Assembly: GCF_040869045.1 (NCBI RefSeq)
Contig: NC_090321.1
Span: forward strand, 76,479,183 to 76,543,182
From: Eurosta solidaginis
Lineage: Eukaryota > Arthropoda > Insecta > Diptera > Tephritidae
Length of the DNA: 64,000 nucleotides
Direction: 5' to 3'
The notes beneath the pieces are model-generated. The model did no database searches. It saw only the letters and a program-made list of their open reading frames with translations, and was not told the origin of the DNA. The position numbers and the translations under genes were made by a program. This document shows, in pieces, positions 22,739 through 35,315 of the stretch. The first letter of the stretch is position 1, and every line of letters begins with the position of its first letter.

Positions 22739-25197
22739 ACAAGTAAGGAAGGCTAAGTTCGGGTGTAACCGAACATTACATACTCAGTTGAGAGCTGTGG
22801 AGACAAAGTAAGGGAAAATCACCATGTTGTAAAAAGAACCTAGGGTAACCCTGGAATGTGTTTTTATGACATGTGTATCAAATGGAAGGTGTTAAAGAGT
22901 ATTTTAAGAGGAAGTGGGCCATAGTTATATAGATGGACGCCATTTAGGGATATCGCCATAAAGGTGGACCAGGGGCGACTCTAGAATTTATTTTGTACGA
23001 TATGGGTATCAAATGAAAGGTATTAATGAGTATTTTAAGAGGGCGTGGGCCTTGGTTCTATATGTGGACGCCTTTTCGGAATATAGCCATAAAGGTGGAC
23101 CAGGGGTGACTCTAGAATTTGTTTCTACTATATGGGTATCAAATGAAAGGTGTTAATGAGTATTTTAAAAGGGAGTGGGCCTTAGTTCTATAGGTGCACG
23201 CCTTTTCGGAATATCGTTATAAAAGTGGACCAGGGTTGACTCTAGAATGCGTTTGCACAATATGGGTATCAAACGAAAGGTGTTAATAAGTGTTTTAAAA
23301 GGGAGTGGGCCTTAGTTCTATGGGTGGACGCCTTTTCGGGATATCGCCATAAACGTGGATCAGGGGTGACTCTAGAATGCGTTTGTACAATATGGGTATC
23401 AAATGAAAGGTGTTAATGAGTATTTTAAAAGGGCGTGGGCCTTAGTTCTATAGGTGGACGCCTTTTCGAGATATCGCCATAAAGGTGGACCAGGGGTGAC
23501 TCTAGAATTTGTTTGTATGATATGTGTATCAAATGAAAGGTGTTAATGAGTATTTTAAAATGGAGTGGGCCTTAGTTCTATAGGTGGATGCCTTTTCGAG
23601 ATATCGCCATACAGGTGGGCCGGGAGTGACTCTAGAATTTTTTTGTACGATATGGGTATCAAATGGAAGGTGATAATGAGTATTTTAAAAAGGAGTGGGC
23701 CTTAGTTCAATATGTGGACGCCTTTTCGAGATATCGCCATAAACGTGGACCAGGGGTGACTCTAGAATGTGTTTGTACGATATGGGTATCAAATTAAAGG
23801 TATTAATGAGGGTTTTAAAAGGGAGTGGCCCTTAGTTGTATATGTGAAGGCGTTTTCGAGATATCGACCAAAATGTGGACCAGGGTGATCCAGAACATCA
23901 TCTGTCGGGTACCGCTAATTTATTTATATATGTAATACCACGAACAGTATTCCTTCCAAGGTTCCAAGGGCTTTTGATTTCGCCCTGCAAAACTTTTTCA
24001 TTTTCTTCTACTTAATATGGTAGGTTTCACACCCATTTTACCAATTTTTTTTCTAAAGTTATATTTTGCGTCAATAGACCAATACAATTACCATGTTTCA
24101 TCCCTTTTTTCGTATTTGGTATATAATTATGGCATTTTTTTCATTTTTCGTAATTGTCGACATCGAAAAAGTGGGCGTGGTCATAGTCGGATTTCGGCCA
24201 TTTTTTACACCAATACAAAGTGAGTTTAGTAAAGATATATCGATTTTTGCTCAATTTATCGTGTTAAAGGGCGAGCGGAAGGACAGACGGGCGACTTTGT
24301 ATAAAACCTGGGCGCGGCTTCAACCGATTTCGCCCTTTTTCACAGAAAACAGTTATCGTCCTAGAATCTAAGCCTCTACCAAATTTCAAAAGGATCGGTA
24401 AATTTTTGTTCGACTTATGGCATTAAAAGTATCCTAGACAAATTAAATGAAAAAGGGCGGAGCCACGCCCATTTTGAAATTTTCTTTTATTTTTGTATTT
24501 TGTTGCGCCATATCATTACTGGAGTTGAATGTTGACATAATTTACTTATGTACTGTAAAGATATTAACTTTTCTTTTAAAATTTGAATTAAAAATTTTTT
24601 TTTTTTAAATGGGCGTGGTCGTTCTCCGATTTTGCTAATTTTTATTAAGCAGACATATAGTGATATGAGTAACGTTCCTGCCAAATTTCATGATGATATC
24701 TTCAACGACTGCCAAATTACAGCTTGCAAAACTTCTAAATTACCTTCTTTTAAAAGTGGGCGGTGCCACGCCCATTGTCCAAAATTTTACTATTTTTCTA
24801 TTCTGTGTCATAAGTTAAACTCACCTACCAAGTTTCGTCGCTTAATCCGTATTTGGTAATGAATTATCGCACTTTTTCGATTTTTCGAAATTTTCGATAT
24901 CGAAAAAGTGGGCGTCGTTATTTTCCGATATCGTTAATTTTAAATAGCGATCTGAGATAAGTGCCCAGGAACCTACATACCAAATTTCATCAAGATACCT
25001 CAAAATTTACTCAAGTTATCGTGTTAACGGACAGACGGACGGACGGACGGACATGGCTCAATCGAATTTTTTTTCGATACTGATGATTTTGATATATGGA
25101 AGTCTATATCTATCTCGATTCCTTTATACCTGTACAACCAACCGTTATCCAATCAAAGTTAATATACTCTGTGAGCTCTGCTCAATTGAGTATAAAA
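22739..25197. mobile_element. Large AAGTTCGGGTGTAACCGAAC-type repeat, copy 2
   Basis: It matches 1886-4785 from the hairpin start through the terminal CTCAATTGAGTATAAAA. The internal ~130-bp array is shorter (about 22840-23890, about 8 units against 12). The non-array half is close in sequence, including GGTGATCCAGAACATCATCT just after the array. Confidence 0.7.
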
Positions 25198-25409
25198 AGT
25201 GGGCGTGATTATCATCCGATTTCGCTCATTTTCAATACCAATCTATTCTGGATCCAGATAAGCTCGTGCGCCAAATTTGGTGAAGATATCTCAATATTTA
25301 CTCAAGTTATCGTGTTAACGGACGGAGAGACGGACATGACTTAATCAAATTTTTTTTCGATACTGATGATTTTGATATATGGAAGTCTATATCTATCTCG
25401 ATTCCTTTA
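25198..25409. repeat. Duplicated tail of the large repeat
   Basis: A second, diverged copy of the terminal GTGGGCGTG..ATC, GTTAACGGACGG and ATTTTGATATATGGAAGTCT blocks directly follows copy 2. Confidence 0.6.
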
Positions 25410-26413
25410 TAGCATAGTTCAAAGTCTTTTGTAGATGGCATTTTCATTCCGTTTCGTTTCGATTAATTCCCAAATTCTTTTCATCACTATAAATAATATT
25501 TATTACGCCCTTATAAATTTGTATATATGCATACACATCTTTTTCATTTTATCGTTTGTTTTTTAACTGCACGTTAAAAGTGACTGTAATGACCGCGTCA
25601 CAAAGAAATTTCTCATGTTCATGAGTTTTGATGCGAAAGCATCAATCGCGCAATATGTTACGTTTGTAAGTAGTTGCTTTTTTTGTAACACTTCAACTAG
25701 CTAAACAGTTTCATCATGACATACCCACACGTGTTGTGGAAGTAAATCAGACAACTGGTACTGTTTTAGCTGCTTTGAGATTTCTACTTCTGGCTCAGTA
25801 CAGTCTTGAAACCAAACCAGAGAACTACAAAAACAAAATACATGGAATGCGGGTCACCCTGCTGCCACGCTGTTATTTGGATATTTTTGTTTATCTGCAC
25901 ATTCGTTGTAAATTACATTCGTTCATTCACAATAGTGTCCTGTTTTTGGTTGACTGTTGCTTAAGCAATTTCATCTGCAAAAAAAGTGGCTAATGTAAAA
26001 GAACTTCAGACTTGGCAGTTAAAACTTATTTTGCTTTGCCAATTCACATACAAAATTTCGCGAAGCACTGTTATAAACAATCTCACTATACTAGAAAAAT
26101 ACTTGCTAATACATTTTGTCTCCTATTCATTTGTTAAAATGCAGTTTTTAATTGTGATAAATGTTAGGAAAGCACCAACGATTTGGAAATATACTTACAC
26201 TTGCAAAGTCCGAAAGCACTCATAGCCAAAACATATGCCAAATTCGTTTCCCTATGCTTTGCTTGCAGCAAAAGTTGAAATTTTGATACTTTTTAATGTC
26301 AGATGGCGCAAGTGATCCACTAATTGTCGCTCTCCATGCAAAACATGCAATCGATTCATCTATGCTGCATCAAAAATCTTATGTGACGCGACTTTAAGTG
26401 ATATACTTTTTTT
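25410..26413. other. Non-coding stretch
   Basis: No gene is supported. Open frames of 79-85 codons at 25736-26225 have no recognisable motif and no splice context. Confidence 0.4.
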
Positions 26414-26835
26414 AAGGGCCAATTAAACTTCCTTAACCCTAACGCCATAGTTGTAACCATACCCATATCCATAACCATCTCCAATATGATCGATTAATGG
26501 TGCCTTAACTTAAAATCCGTGAAATTTTCATAAAAATGAAGAAAGCGCAGAAAATTACAAACATATTCCACAAAAAATAAGTCTCTTCGTCATAACGAAT
26601 CCAAAACAATAAATAAAATCTACAAAAATTTATTAAATTCACCAACTCAAATATTTTTAGGTTATGGATATTGCGAGAATCCAAAAAAACAATTGGTTGG
26701 CTATGGTATGGTTATGGCGTTAGCGTTATGGTATGGCACCATTAATCGATTACATTAATTTCAATAAGGTAGGTTCGATCAGCTGTTTTATCTGGTTATG
26801 GTTTTATGGTTATAAGTCACCATTAATTGGCCCTT
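26414..26835. mobile_element. MITE with AAGGGCCAATTAA ends
   Basis: Inverted ends: AAGGGCCAATTAA at the left and TTAATTGGCCCTT at the right; 422 bp. Multiple CCATAACCATA / GGTTATGG words occur in opposite orientation in the two halves, typical of subterminal repeats. No coding region. Confidence 0.7.
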
Positions 26836-27437
26836 TACGCGCCATTTATTTATGTATGTATTTTCATCACATACTCGAAGTTCCGTAAAGCGCTCGTGTT
26901 TATTGGATCTTATTGTCATTGTATTCGCTCTTATTTAGGAATATAAATTATTAACAATTTGGCGCATTTTATAATTATTTGGCTGACACATGCCAATGTG
27001 TTTCTGTTTCTACTCAGCGATCTATATGTAGGTATAAACTTTTTCCGCTTTTCAGATTTTGCGAGCATGTGTTTTTATACAAAATTGTTGTTGAACGAGA
27101 GCAGTTGGCATATTATTTTCGAGAGCTTGTGTACAATGTTTCACGAAGTGGCGTTAAGTGAGGTTATGTAAATATTTTTTATTTATTGCAAAGTTTCTTT
27201 TTCCAACTGGTTAGTCAATCGTTGACAAATGAAAAACTGAAAAAAAAAAAAAATTGTATTTGAATACTACAGAAAGCAGTTCTCTACAGGGTTGTTCATT
27301 TGTAAGATTATGGGTTCTAATTTAAGCTCAGGACCACAAAATATATAATTTTTTTTTTTTTAGAAAGAAATTTTCAGACAACTGACTAAGCCATTTCCAT
27401 GCAGTGTTCGTAGTTTTTTTACGCCGACCCAAATACT
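26836..27437. other. Non-coding stretch
   Basis: AT-rich, with an A-run at 27240-27253 and a T-run near 27350. No supported gene. Confidence 0.4.
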
Positions 27438-28880
27438 TATTAACTTAATTGGCGCTTAACCGTTTAAACAGTTATGGCCGTCCAACAAGGCGCGCCAGTC
27501 GCTCCTTCGCTCTGCCAACTAGCGCCAATTGGTCACACCAAAAGATTTTAAATCGTCCACCTGGTACATCCAGCGGAGTGGGGGCCGCCCTCTACCTCTG
27601 CTTCCATAGGCGTGTTCAGATAAATATACTTATTGTTCGGAGCGTCATCTTTCATTCGCATAACATGGCCTAGCCAGTATAGGCGCTGCCTCTTTTTTCG
27701 CTGGACTATGTTGATGTCTGCGTAGATCTCGTACAGCTCATCATTCAATCTTCTTCGGTACTGACCATCGCCAACGCGGAGAGGTCCATAAATCCTTCGA
27801 AGAACTTTTATCCCGAACACTCCCAGAGCCGCTTCATCTGATGTTGTCGTGGTTCATGCTTCTGCACCATATACGATGACGGGTACGATAATGGCCTTGT
27901 AGAGCATGATTTTCGTTTGAAAGTAGAATTTATTGGCAAGAGTGATTGTTCACTGGATTTCAGAGCTGATGTTGTTAGTGTTAATGCTGGTTCCCAAATA
28001 AACGAAGTCGTTTACTATTTCGAAATTATGGCTACCAACAGTAGCGTGGTTGCCAAGGCGCATATGAGCTGAATCTTTGCTCGATGACAGCATGTACTTC
28101 GTTTTGTCATCATTCATCATCAAACCCTTCTTTTTCCTGTTTGGAGTAAGCAGTACTAACGGCGCGGGTGTTCAGGCTGGCTATATCAATGTCATCAGCA
28201 TATATGCCAGTAATTGCACGCTTTTATAGAATATGATTCCAGAGCGGTTAAGTTCTGCAGCTAGTATAATTTTCTCCAGCATTAAATTAAAGAAATCGCA
28301 CGATAGCGGGTCACCCTGTCTGAAACCTCGTTTAGTTTCTATCGGCTCGGAGAGGTCTTTCCCAAGTGTGACTGAGAGCTGATGGTGTTGCTAAACGTCA
28401 TATTGCATAGACGTATAAGTTTTGCGGCGAAACGAAATTCAGACATAGCGGCATATAGGCAGCTCCTTTTCGTGCTGTCGCAGGCGACTTTAAAATCGAC
28501 AAAGAGGTGATTTTTCGCGGGTTTTTCCAAGATTTGGTGCATTGTGAAAATCTGGTCCATGGTAGATTTACCAGAAGCCGCACTGATAAGGTCCAATCAG
28601 CCGATTCACGCCGGGCTTCAATCTTTCGCACAATACATTTGACACGATCTTATATGCGATATTAAGAAGGCTGATTCCGTGATAGTTGACGCAGTTTGCA
28701 ATATCCCCTATCTTGGGTACTGGGAAAAGAACACTTAGATTCCAATCGTCGGGTATGCAACTACTCGCCGCCGTATTTGAATAGCTCCTCAAGCAATCTA
28801 TCAGCGCCCGCGGCCTTGTTGTTTTTCAACCGAAGTTTTTTTGGCAAGAAAATATTTTGTGAAATGACAGATTCGCCATA
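27438..28880 (-). pseudogene. RTE-like LINE reverse transcriptase, broken
   Basis: Reverse transcriptase of a non-LTR retrotransposon, read on the minus strand in several frames. The 5'-most piece (28568-28792) reads ..CIPDDWNLSVLFPVPK and later YHGISLLNIAYKI, the fingers region. The next (28339-28631) has a HQILEK..HHLFVDF-like segment. The 3' piece (27548-27820) has VLRRIYGPLRVGDGQYRR and WLGHVMRMKDDAP. The last piece closely matches the plus-strand copy at 56557-57398. At least two frame breaks and 5' truncation near 28880 make it dead. The 3' end approaches CCAATTAAGTTAATAAG, a decayed form of the TAAG tail seen in the other copy. Confidence 0.8.
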
Positions 28881-30185
28881 AATCTGATTTTTTCTGTTAA
28901 AAGCACTGATTTCCTTGGTAGTTTCAGCAGCGAACAACTGTCAATATTATGCAAATGCATCAGAGAAACTTGCGTTCACAGCGCTTACTACTTTGTTCAT
29001 AAGACTATCATGTCACATAAATCTCTGTCATATTAAAAGCCAGTGTTATTCTAATGTCGACGGAAATCTACCATTTTTGCGAAGTTGATACAACAGCTAT
29101 AAAAAAAATCCATATAAATGGACAGAAAACTTAGTTGAATTGGCTGGTACGTAATTCTGTTGATTTTACCAGTTTTTTTCTTTCTGTGTAGTTAGGAAAC
29201 AACGATCTATAGATCCAAGTGGAAAGATACATCCACGATAGCATTCTCGGGACTTTGCTAGAAGTGCTGTAACAATAGTTTTCCATTTTCCAGTACAAAG
29301 TAAAGTATGTAACTAGGTAAAAAAAATGTCCATGAAATTTACATTTGAGATAATACTGAATATATGTTTGTGCATATTTATGAAAATAGAATATACACGA
29401 ACCGGCTACAAATATATTCTCCACTGACTCGCCCAATCCACACCAATGCTGAAACACAAAGCTCTTTCATTTTTAAACTTTGCACTTTTCAAAAAGAAAC
29501 TCAAAAGCCATGCAAACAATCTCACACTCCAAAGCAACGGAAAAGTTGTTACAAGTAACTCCTTTATATATTTCATTTTCGTTTTGGTTAAGATGGACTA
29601 AATAGACGTTATTATGTTTTGTATATGTAAATGTGTAGTCCAATATAAGCACCGGTTTGTGTATGCAAGGAAGTTCAGTCTACAGTGTCTACAAGACTAT
29701 TTGCTTCATATACTTGACTTGACCACCAAAAGAAATTAATAAATAGGGACCGAGCCCCTGCACCACATAAAAATTCCATTTGGAGCTTCTTTTCAATAAA
29801 GTTTACTTAGTTTTCTTTTTCAATGAAAATTCATCAAATAAATATTTGTTTGCATACTTGGTTCGTGTAGTTTTAAAAGACGTATGGATGTATCTATGTG
29901 GATCAAATGTTGACGGTTGAGTTAAAGACCGCTTAAACTCAACAAATGATTGAAAAATGTTATATATGTAGTAGACTTTTTTTGTGAAAATACATAATCT
30001 CAGATATTAGATCCAAACTTAAGGCATATTCAGCCCGCGTTTTTGTGTGATAATAGTAATAACTTAAAAAAACTGGTGGCTAAGGCTGATTGTTAGTTTG
30101 ACGTCTTTGCTTGAGAGCTACATTTCTTTTATCCAGTATTAGTTTTTCTTTCTTAATATTTTTGAAATTTCCAGGCGAATTCAGT
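28881..30185. other. Non-coding stretch
   Basis: Nothing recognised. Short frames at 29131-29558 show no motifs. Confidence 0.4.
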
Positions 30186-30700
30186 AGAAGGTGACGTTGT
30201 TGTTGTTGTAGCAGTATTAAATGAAGTTACACTGAAATGGCGTTATCCCGTCAGCTGATTGCTTCTTGTTGATAATTTTCAAGAAACCCTTTGGTTCAGC
30301 AATATGTCAATTAATCAAAATCAATGCAAATCTTCTTTTGACCTGACATTCTTTGCACGGCGAATTGGCTTGAATTCGCTTTGACATCGCTTTGTATGTA
30401 TTCGCCTGGCTTATATTACATTTCTGAAATATAAATTCGAAGAAAAATTCGAATGCGAATCTTGAGGCGAATTCGAATTCTCCAGTTCAAACACACACAA
30501 ATTGCCGGCAAACAATTTCTTTTCGCCTCGCAATCGGCAAACATCAAGACGTATTGAATACCAGGTGTTGTTATCCTTGTACTACAATATTTCAGTTAAT
30601 TGAAATCAATGAAAATTGTCTTTTGACTTGACATTCTTCTGCGGGGCGAATCGGGTGAATTCGCTTTGCCACCACCTGATATGGATTCGCCTTGGCAAAT
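30186..30700. repeat. Diverged repeats with GAATTCGCCT words
   Basis: A GTTGTTGTTGTTGTAGCAG tract (about 30197-30217) resembles retroposon tails elsewhere. About 110 bp from 30295 (CAATTAATCAAAATCAATGC and following) recurs diverged from about 30595, with CTTTTGACYTGACATTCTT and GAATTCGCTTTG shared. Confidence 0.45.
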
Positions 30701-30918
30701 ATGCAATCTGTTGCCGAGATCGAGATTCCGTGTAAATGGAAATTTCAGAACAATTTTCAGAGTATACTTGAGGTGAAATTATTTGGTGTTTAGGCATTGG
30801 CAAGCGAGTTTTGTACAAATTTTCAGATGATTGCGCAATGTTTAAGACCCCCAGTTTCTAGGTGAACGAAAATTTGCTTACGAAATTTAAAGAAGGTCAA
30901 TTATATTGCGCAGTCCCT

Positions 30919-31325
30919 GTTGTTGTTGTTGTTGTAGCGATAAGGTTGCTCCCCGAAGGCTTTGGGGAGTGTTATCGAGGTGATGGTCCTTTGCCGCGTA
31001 CAGATCCGGCACGCTCCGGTAACAGAAGGTGCTAGCCCGACCATCTCGGGAACGATTTATATGACCACATTAAACTTTCAGGCCATACCTCCCTCTCCAT
31101 CCCAAAGTTCCATGAGGAGCTTTGGGGTCGCCAGAGCCTCGTCTGTTAGTGAAACGGGATTCGCCGCTCGAAGGTGAGGTTGACATTGGGTTTGGAGAAG
31201 CTATATAAGGCGCTGGCAACCTGAAAAGGTTGCGCTACACAACCCCTTGTGTCTGGTATTTTAGTCGCCTCTTACCAAGGCATACCTACCGCGAGTGTAT
31301 TATAACCCCCTAACCCGCTGGGGGG
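30919..31325 (-). mobile_element. 407-bp retroposon with 13-bp TSD
   Basis: It is flanked by perfect TTGCGCAGTCCCT duplications (30906-30918 and 31326-31338). On the minus strand it starts CCCCCCAGCGGGTTAGGGGG (a hairpin), continues GGTAGGTATGCC and GTAAGAGGCGACTAAAAT, and ends in a TACAACAACAACAAC tail. The 5' head is shared with the sequence at 42101-42183 in the HmgZ intron. TSD plus simple-repeat tail indicate insertion by a LINE machinery. It encodes no protein, so it is a SINE or an internally deleted LINE. Confidence 0.8.
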
Positions 31326-31338
31326 TTGCGCAGTCCCT

Positions 31339-33895
31339 CTTAAATCCGAATTCGCTGAGTAGTGTTTAGATGAATTCGAAGGTGTTAAGGAGTTTCAGCG
31401 CAATGTAAGCCAGTTTACGGCAGATTTCCTTTGATTCAAATTCAAGGTCGAAATTAATGTTATCGAACAAATTATTTTAATTTAATTTAATAAATGCAAA
31501 ATATGGCTTTCCATTTCAACTATGTTTGTTTAACAATTTTTCTTTTTGAGCATTTATGTATGTATACAACTTTCGTTCCCAAGCTAATATGTAACCTAAG
31601 CAGTCAGCCATGGCGTATGAGTAACATTTCAATTCGTTTGTTCCCATTCAATTATGTTAGGTCGAGCATGCGCGCTTCAAGTTTGCTTGACAAAAATGTA
31701 TACACGTTTGCTATTAGTTTCATTTTAAGAATTTGTTATATATGCATGTGTATATTAAGTATTAAGTTATGTTTGTATATCTACTTACAACAAAATTTAG
31801 CTAGCTCTATTGCGCATAACTGTACTAAAGACCTTTCAAAAAGTATCAAGAGCGCTTAATTATGCGCACTGACAAAATAGCTCAAAATATGCTGGCAAGG
31901 TTTATGTATTAATGTACATATATGTATATTTTCGCTAAGCATAAAAACCTTGCAAAAAAGGTACATACATATTGACTAATGCATGCATACATAAGTGCAT
32001 GGTGTACATATTAACATACCAACACAAATATGCTCAACACCACTCAATGCATAAACCTATGTACATACATATATGCCCGAAAGCGTTACGTATTAAGGAG
32101 AAAGTACAATAATTATCTGATTGCGTACATATGTATGTACATACATATATGTATGTATGTATATAAAAACTGTAACCAATGTAACTACAATAAAAACAAC
32201 AAAAACCATCATTTGAGCTAACTGGTGATATGAGTGAATATGTGGCGCGTTAGGGGCCGCTCACTTGCATGTTTGTGTGAAAAGCACTCAAAAATGTGTC
32301 AGTTAAATACACGCACACACATGTAAGTGCGCTGATATACATATTTATTTAATAGATGTAGATACAGATTTGAATGTACATATATATGTACGTATATACG
32401 TATGTGTGTACATATACATATGTATTAGGAATTTAGCTGTTCAAGCTCCATAGAGATACCTACTTATTTATTCGACAGTATTTATGCCTTTTTTTCATTG
32501 TACCTCACTAAATACGCTCGCACACTACGAACAGTACAAACAGCCGTTCACTGCGCAAATCCCTGCAAAAGTATCTACCCCAAAATGCTGTCATTGCGCA
32601 CAAGCTCAAAATCTCAAACACCAAGCCCAGCAAAATAAAATAATTACAACGACTAACAAATAATCAGGCACAAACACACAAAAACACTATTCAAGCCCAA
32701 GTAGCGCAAGAGCGTGTTCGGCTAGAGAGTTTGTTGGATGCTTTGGTTTAATCACTGTGTCGCCCGCACAAATACCCACTCCAGCATACGCAGGCGTATG
32801 AGTGACATAACACGATGATTACGACTGCGACGGCCGCCATGAGTATCTCAGCAAAAGATGAGTGCCGACGTTAACGTTAACTGAGCTGAGCAATGTGAAC
32901 AGTAGCACAAAAGCCAGCAGCGGTGGGTTATAAAAATGACTGCATGACGGCGACCCCTTGGACTTGACGTTTATGTTTACGTTGACGTTAACGTTAGGCT
33001 GGTTTGTTTCTTGGTGTATGTATGTTTGCACACAAAATTATATTTGTTTGTTGTATTCGTTTTTGTGTGCTATATTTGACAAGTTTATTGTTGTTATACA
33101 ACGTGATATATGTATGTGTGACATTTATGTTGATGTTGCTGCTGCTTAAGCCGGCATCGAAAATGTGTGGTATATACATACATATACATATGTACATACA
33201 TATATGTATGTAGCTGTATAAAGTTAATACATATCTGTGTTATTTTATTATCTGTTGACTTCATTCAGCAAAGTAACGCATTAAAATATATTTTATGTAT
33301 GTATGTATTATTGACGTGTTGATAGGATAGTAGGTACCTAGCGGTTGATAAGAAGAATTGCGTTGCTATAATTTTGATAATTAAAAAAGATTATTTTATT
33401 GAAACAAAGTTACAAAAATAAGATATGAACATATTCAATATTATTTTAGGTCTAAAAAAGCGTATAACTTACCTATGAAGCTTTTTTCCAAGCTTAATAA
33501 ATAGAAATTTTGGATATTTTTAGTCTAAGTTTACTTAATACGTACATACCTATGTATCTGCTGAAAAAACGGGAAACAAATCTTTTAAGTGAACTTATGC
33601 CATTTAACATATTATTGCCATTCAGCCACGCATTATATCTCACTTTTCTACATGCCCTGATTAGTTGAGAGATAAGATAGGAATATATAGTTTTCTTTTT
33701 ATATATATTTTTACTAGACTGTTCCAGGAAAAAAATTGTTTTCTCAAAACAGTATCAAAAGTTTTGCTAGAATATTGCAAAGAGTACGAGAAATTTGATC
33801 TTTACCGCTCCTTGGTTTCTGAACAATATTACATTTCTGATATTCATTTGGGGTATTCACAACAGCCTAGTTAACAAGTTATCTAGTTAAAAATG
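31339..33895. other. Gene-poor stretch, ACATATGT-rich
   Basis: Many TACATATGTATG-type tracts (31910-32420, 33170-33240). A more GC-rich patch (about 32690-33010) has repeated GTTAACGTTAAC / TTGACGTTAACGTT words. The many short ORFs here have no recognisable motif. Confidence 0.4.
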
Positions 33896-34470
33896 GTAAC
33901 TATCTACACTTTTTTCACATTTACTTCAGAAACCATAAAATGTTGTTCGGAAACGGTAAAATGTACATCAGAAACGTTAAATTGGACTGCAGCATAGTTA
34001 AATGTTATTCAGCGGCCGCCGGTGGCATCGTGCTCCACCTACCACACCGAAAGATACTGCGTTCACGCCCCAGACAATTGTTGTTCAGATACCGTAAATT
34101 GTATTTCAGAAGCCGTTAATTGTGTTTCAGTTGCACTTCAAAAGCCTTATACTTAGATGAGCTATATGTTCATTATGAAAGACATTTTACGGTTTTGGCA
34201 GTACAATTGACTAAACTTAAGTATAATTTATGGTTTTTGAAATAAAGTTTCATATTTATGAAGTACAATTGACTATTCTGAAGTCCACATCAAGTTTTCT
34301 GAAGTACAATTGATTATTCTGAAAAATATTTTACAGTTTCTGAAACACAATTGCTTACTCTGAAATCAATATAAAGGTTTCTGAAACACAATTACTTACT
34401 CTGAAATATAAAGGTTTCGGAAATACAATTAACTATTCTAATTTACGTCTGAAGTACACATGGAAAAGGT
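33896..34470. mobile_element. Subterminal-repeat MITE with embedded tRNA-like head
   Basis: The left part repeats TCAGAAACCRTAAAWTG-type words. The right part repeats the complement sense, TTTCTGAAGTACAATTGA, TTCTGAAGT and AAATATAAAGGTTTCTGAAA. Such opposed short repeats suggest a palindromic MITE. The block 34012-34077 is foreign and tRNA-like. Confidence 0.5.
34012..34077 (+). repeat. tRNA-like SINE head
   Basis: GGCCGCCGGTGGCATCGTGC, then CTCCACCTACCACACCG and a B-box-like GCGTTCACGCCCC. It is the same head type as 18381-18445. The body is missing. Confidence 0.5.
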
Positions 34471-35063
34471 GTAGTATATCTTGTGCTGGGAAGTGACGTA
34501 AAAAAATGACAGCCGCACAACCTTATAACCTAATAACTAGGCATGAATGAATGACGAAAATTATTTCTCTTTCCATTACACCATTACACGCAATCTTAAT
34601 GGAATCACAATTTTGTTCAATGAAATAATAAATTTTTCAATTTCATATCGGGCCACTTGCTTTGTTAACGAACATCCGCAGGCAGCAAAATAAATAGCAG
34701 CCTTACTCTCCTTTTTTAAAGGCAATCAAATGCATGCACAACTTGTGACAAAATAATTTTATTTTTTAAAAAGCCGTATTAACTTTTGCTGCAAATACTG
34801 CAAAAATAAAATTTTGCATTTTTTATGTTTTTTCGTAACTTATTGAAAATAATCAATTTTTAATTGCCAATTGTAAAATTGACAGCAAAGTACGAAGCAC
34901 CAAGCAAAACTGAATAGACTTTTGACTCCATTAGGCATTCAATAATTCGTTGTCGATCGAAAACATTCGTGGTGTGCAGACGTGTTTTTTACTTGCTCGC
35001 TATGTTTTTCGTTTTCGTTTTTGATTTGTATTTTGTTTTCGAGTTTTCGATATCAACTTAATT
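34471..35063. other. Non-coding stretch
   Basis: AT-rich with nothing recognised. It lies directly upstream of the PHD-finger ORF and may hold its 5' region. Confidence 0.35.
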
Positions 35064-35315
35064 ATGGATGACTTGCGGAAAATGTGATAAGGGTTTTGGT
35101 CGTACTGACAATACAAGTGTGCCGTGTAGTGGCTTCTGTAAAAAGCGCTTCCATCGTGCGTGCTGTGAGAGTGTCATCACTGAATATGACGTCCAGCTGA
35201 TAAAAGAAAATTATCATATACATACGCTACATGTGTGAGGAGTGTGTAAATGCGCCTGTTAAAATTTCTAAGGCATTTGACTCCGCCCTTGCCTCACCAA
35301 AACTGGGGATTTGGC

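Noticed and set aside
31494..31859. 121-codon ORF
   Set aside because: No motif, no splice or codon evidence, in ACATATGT-rich non-coding DNA.
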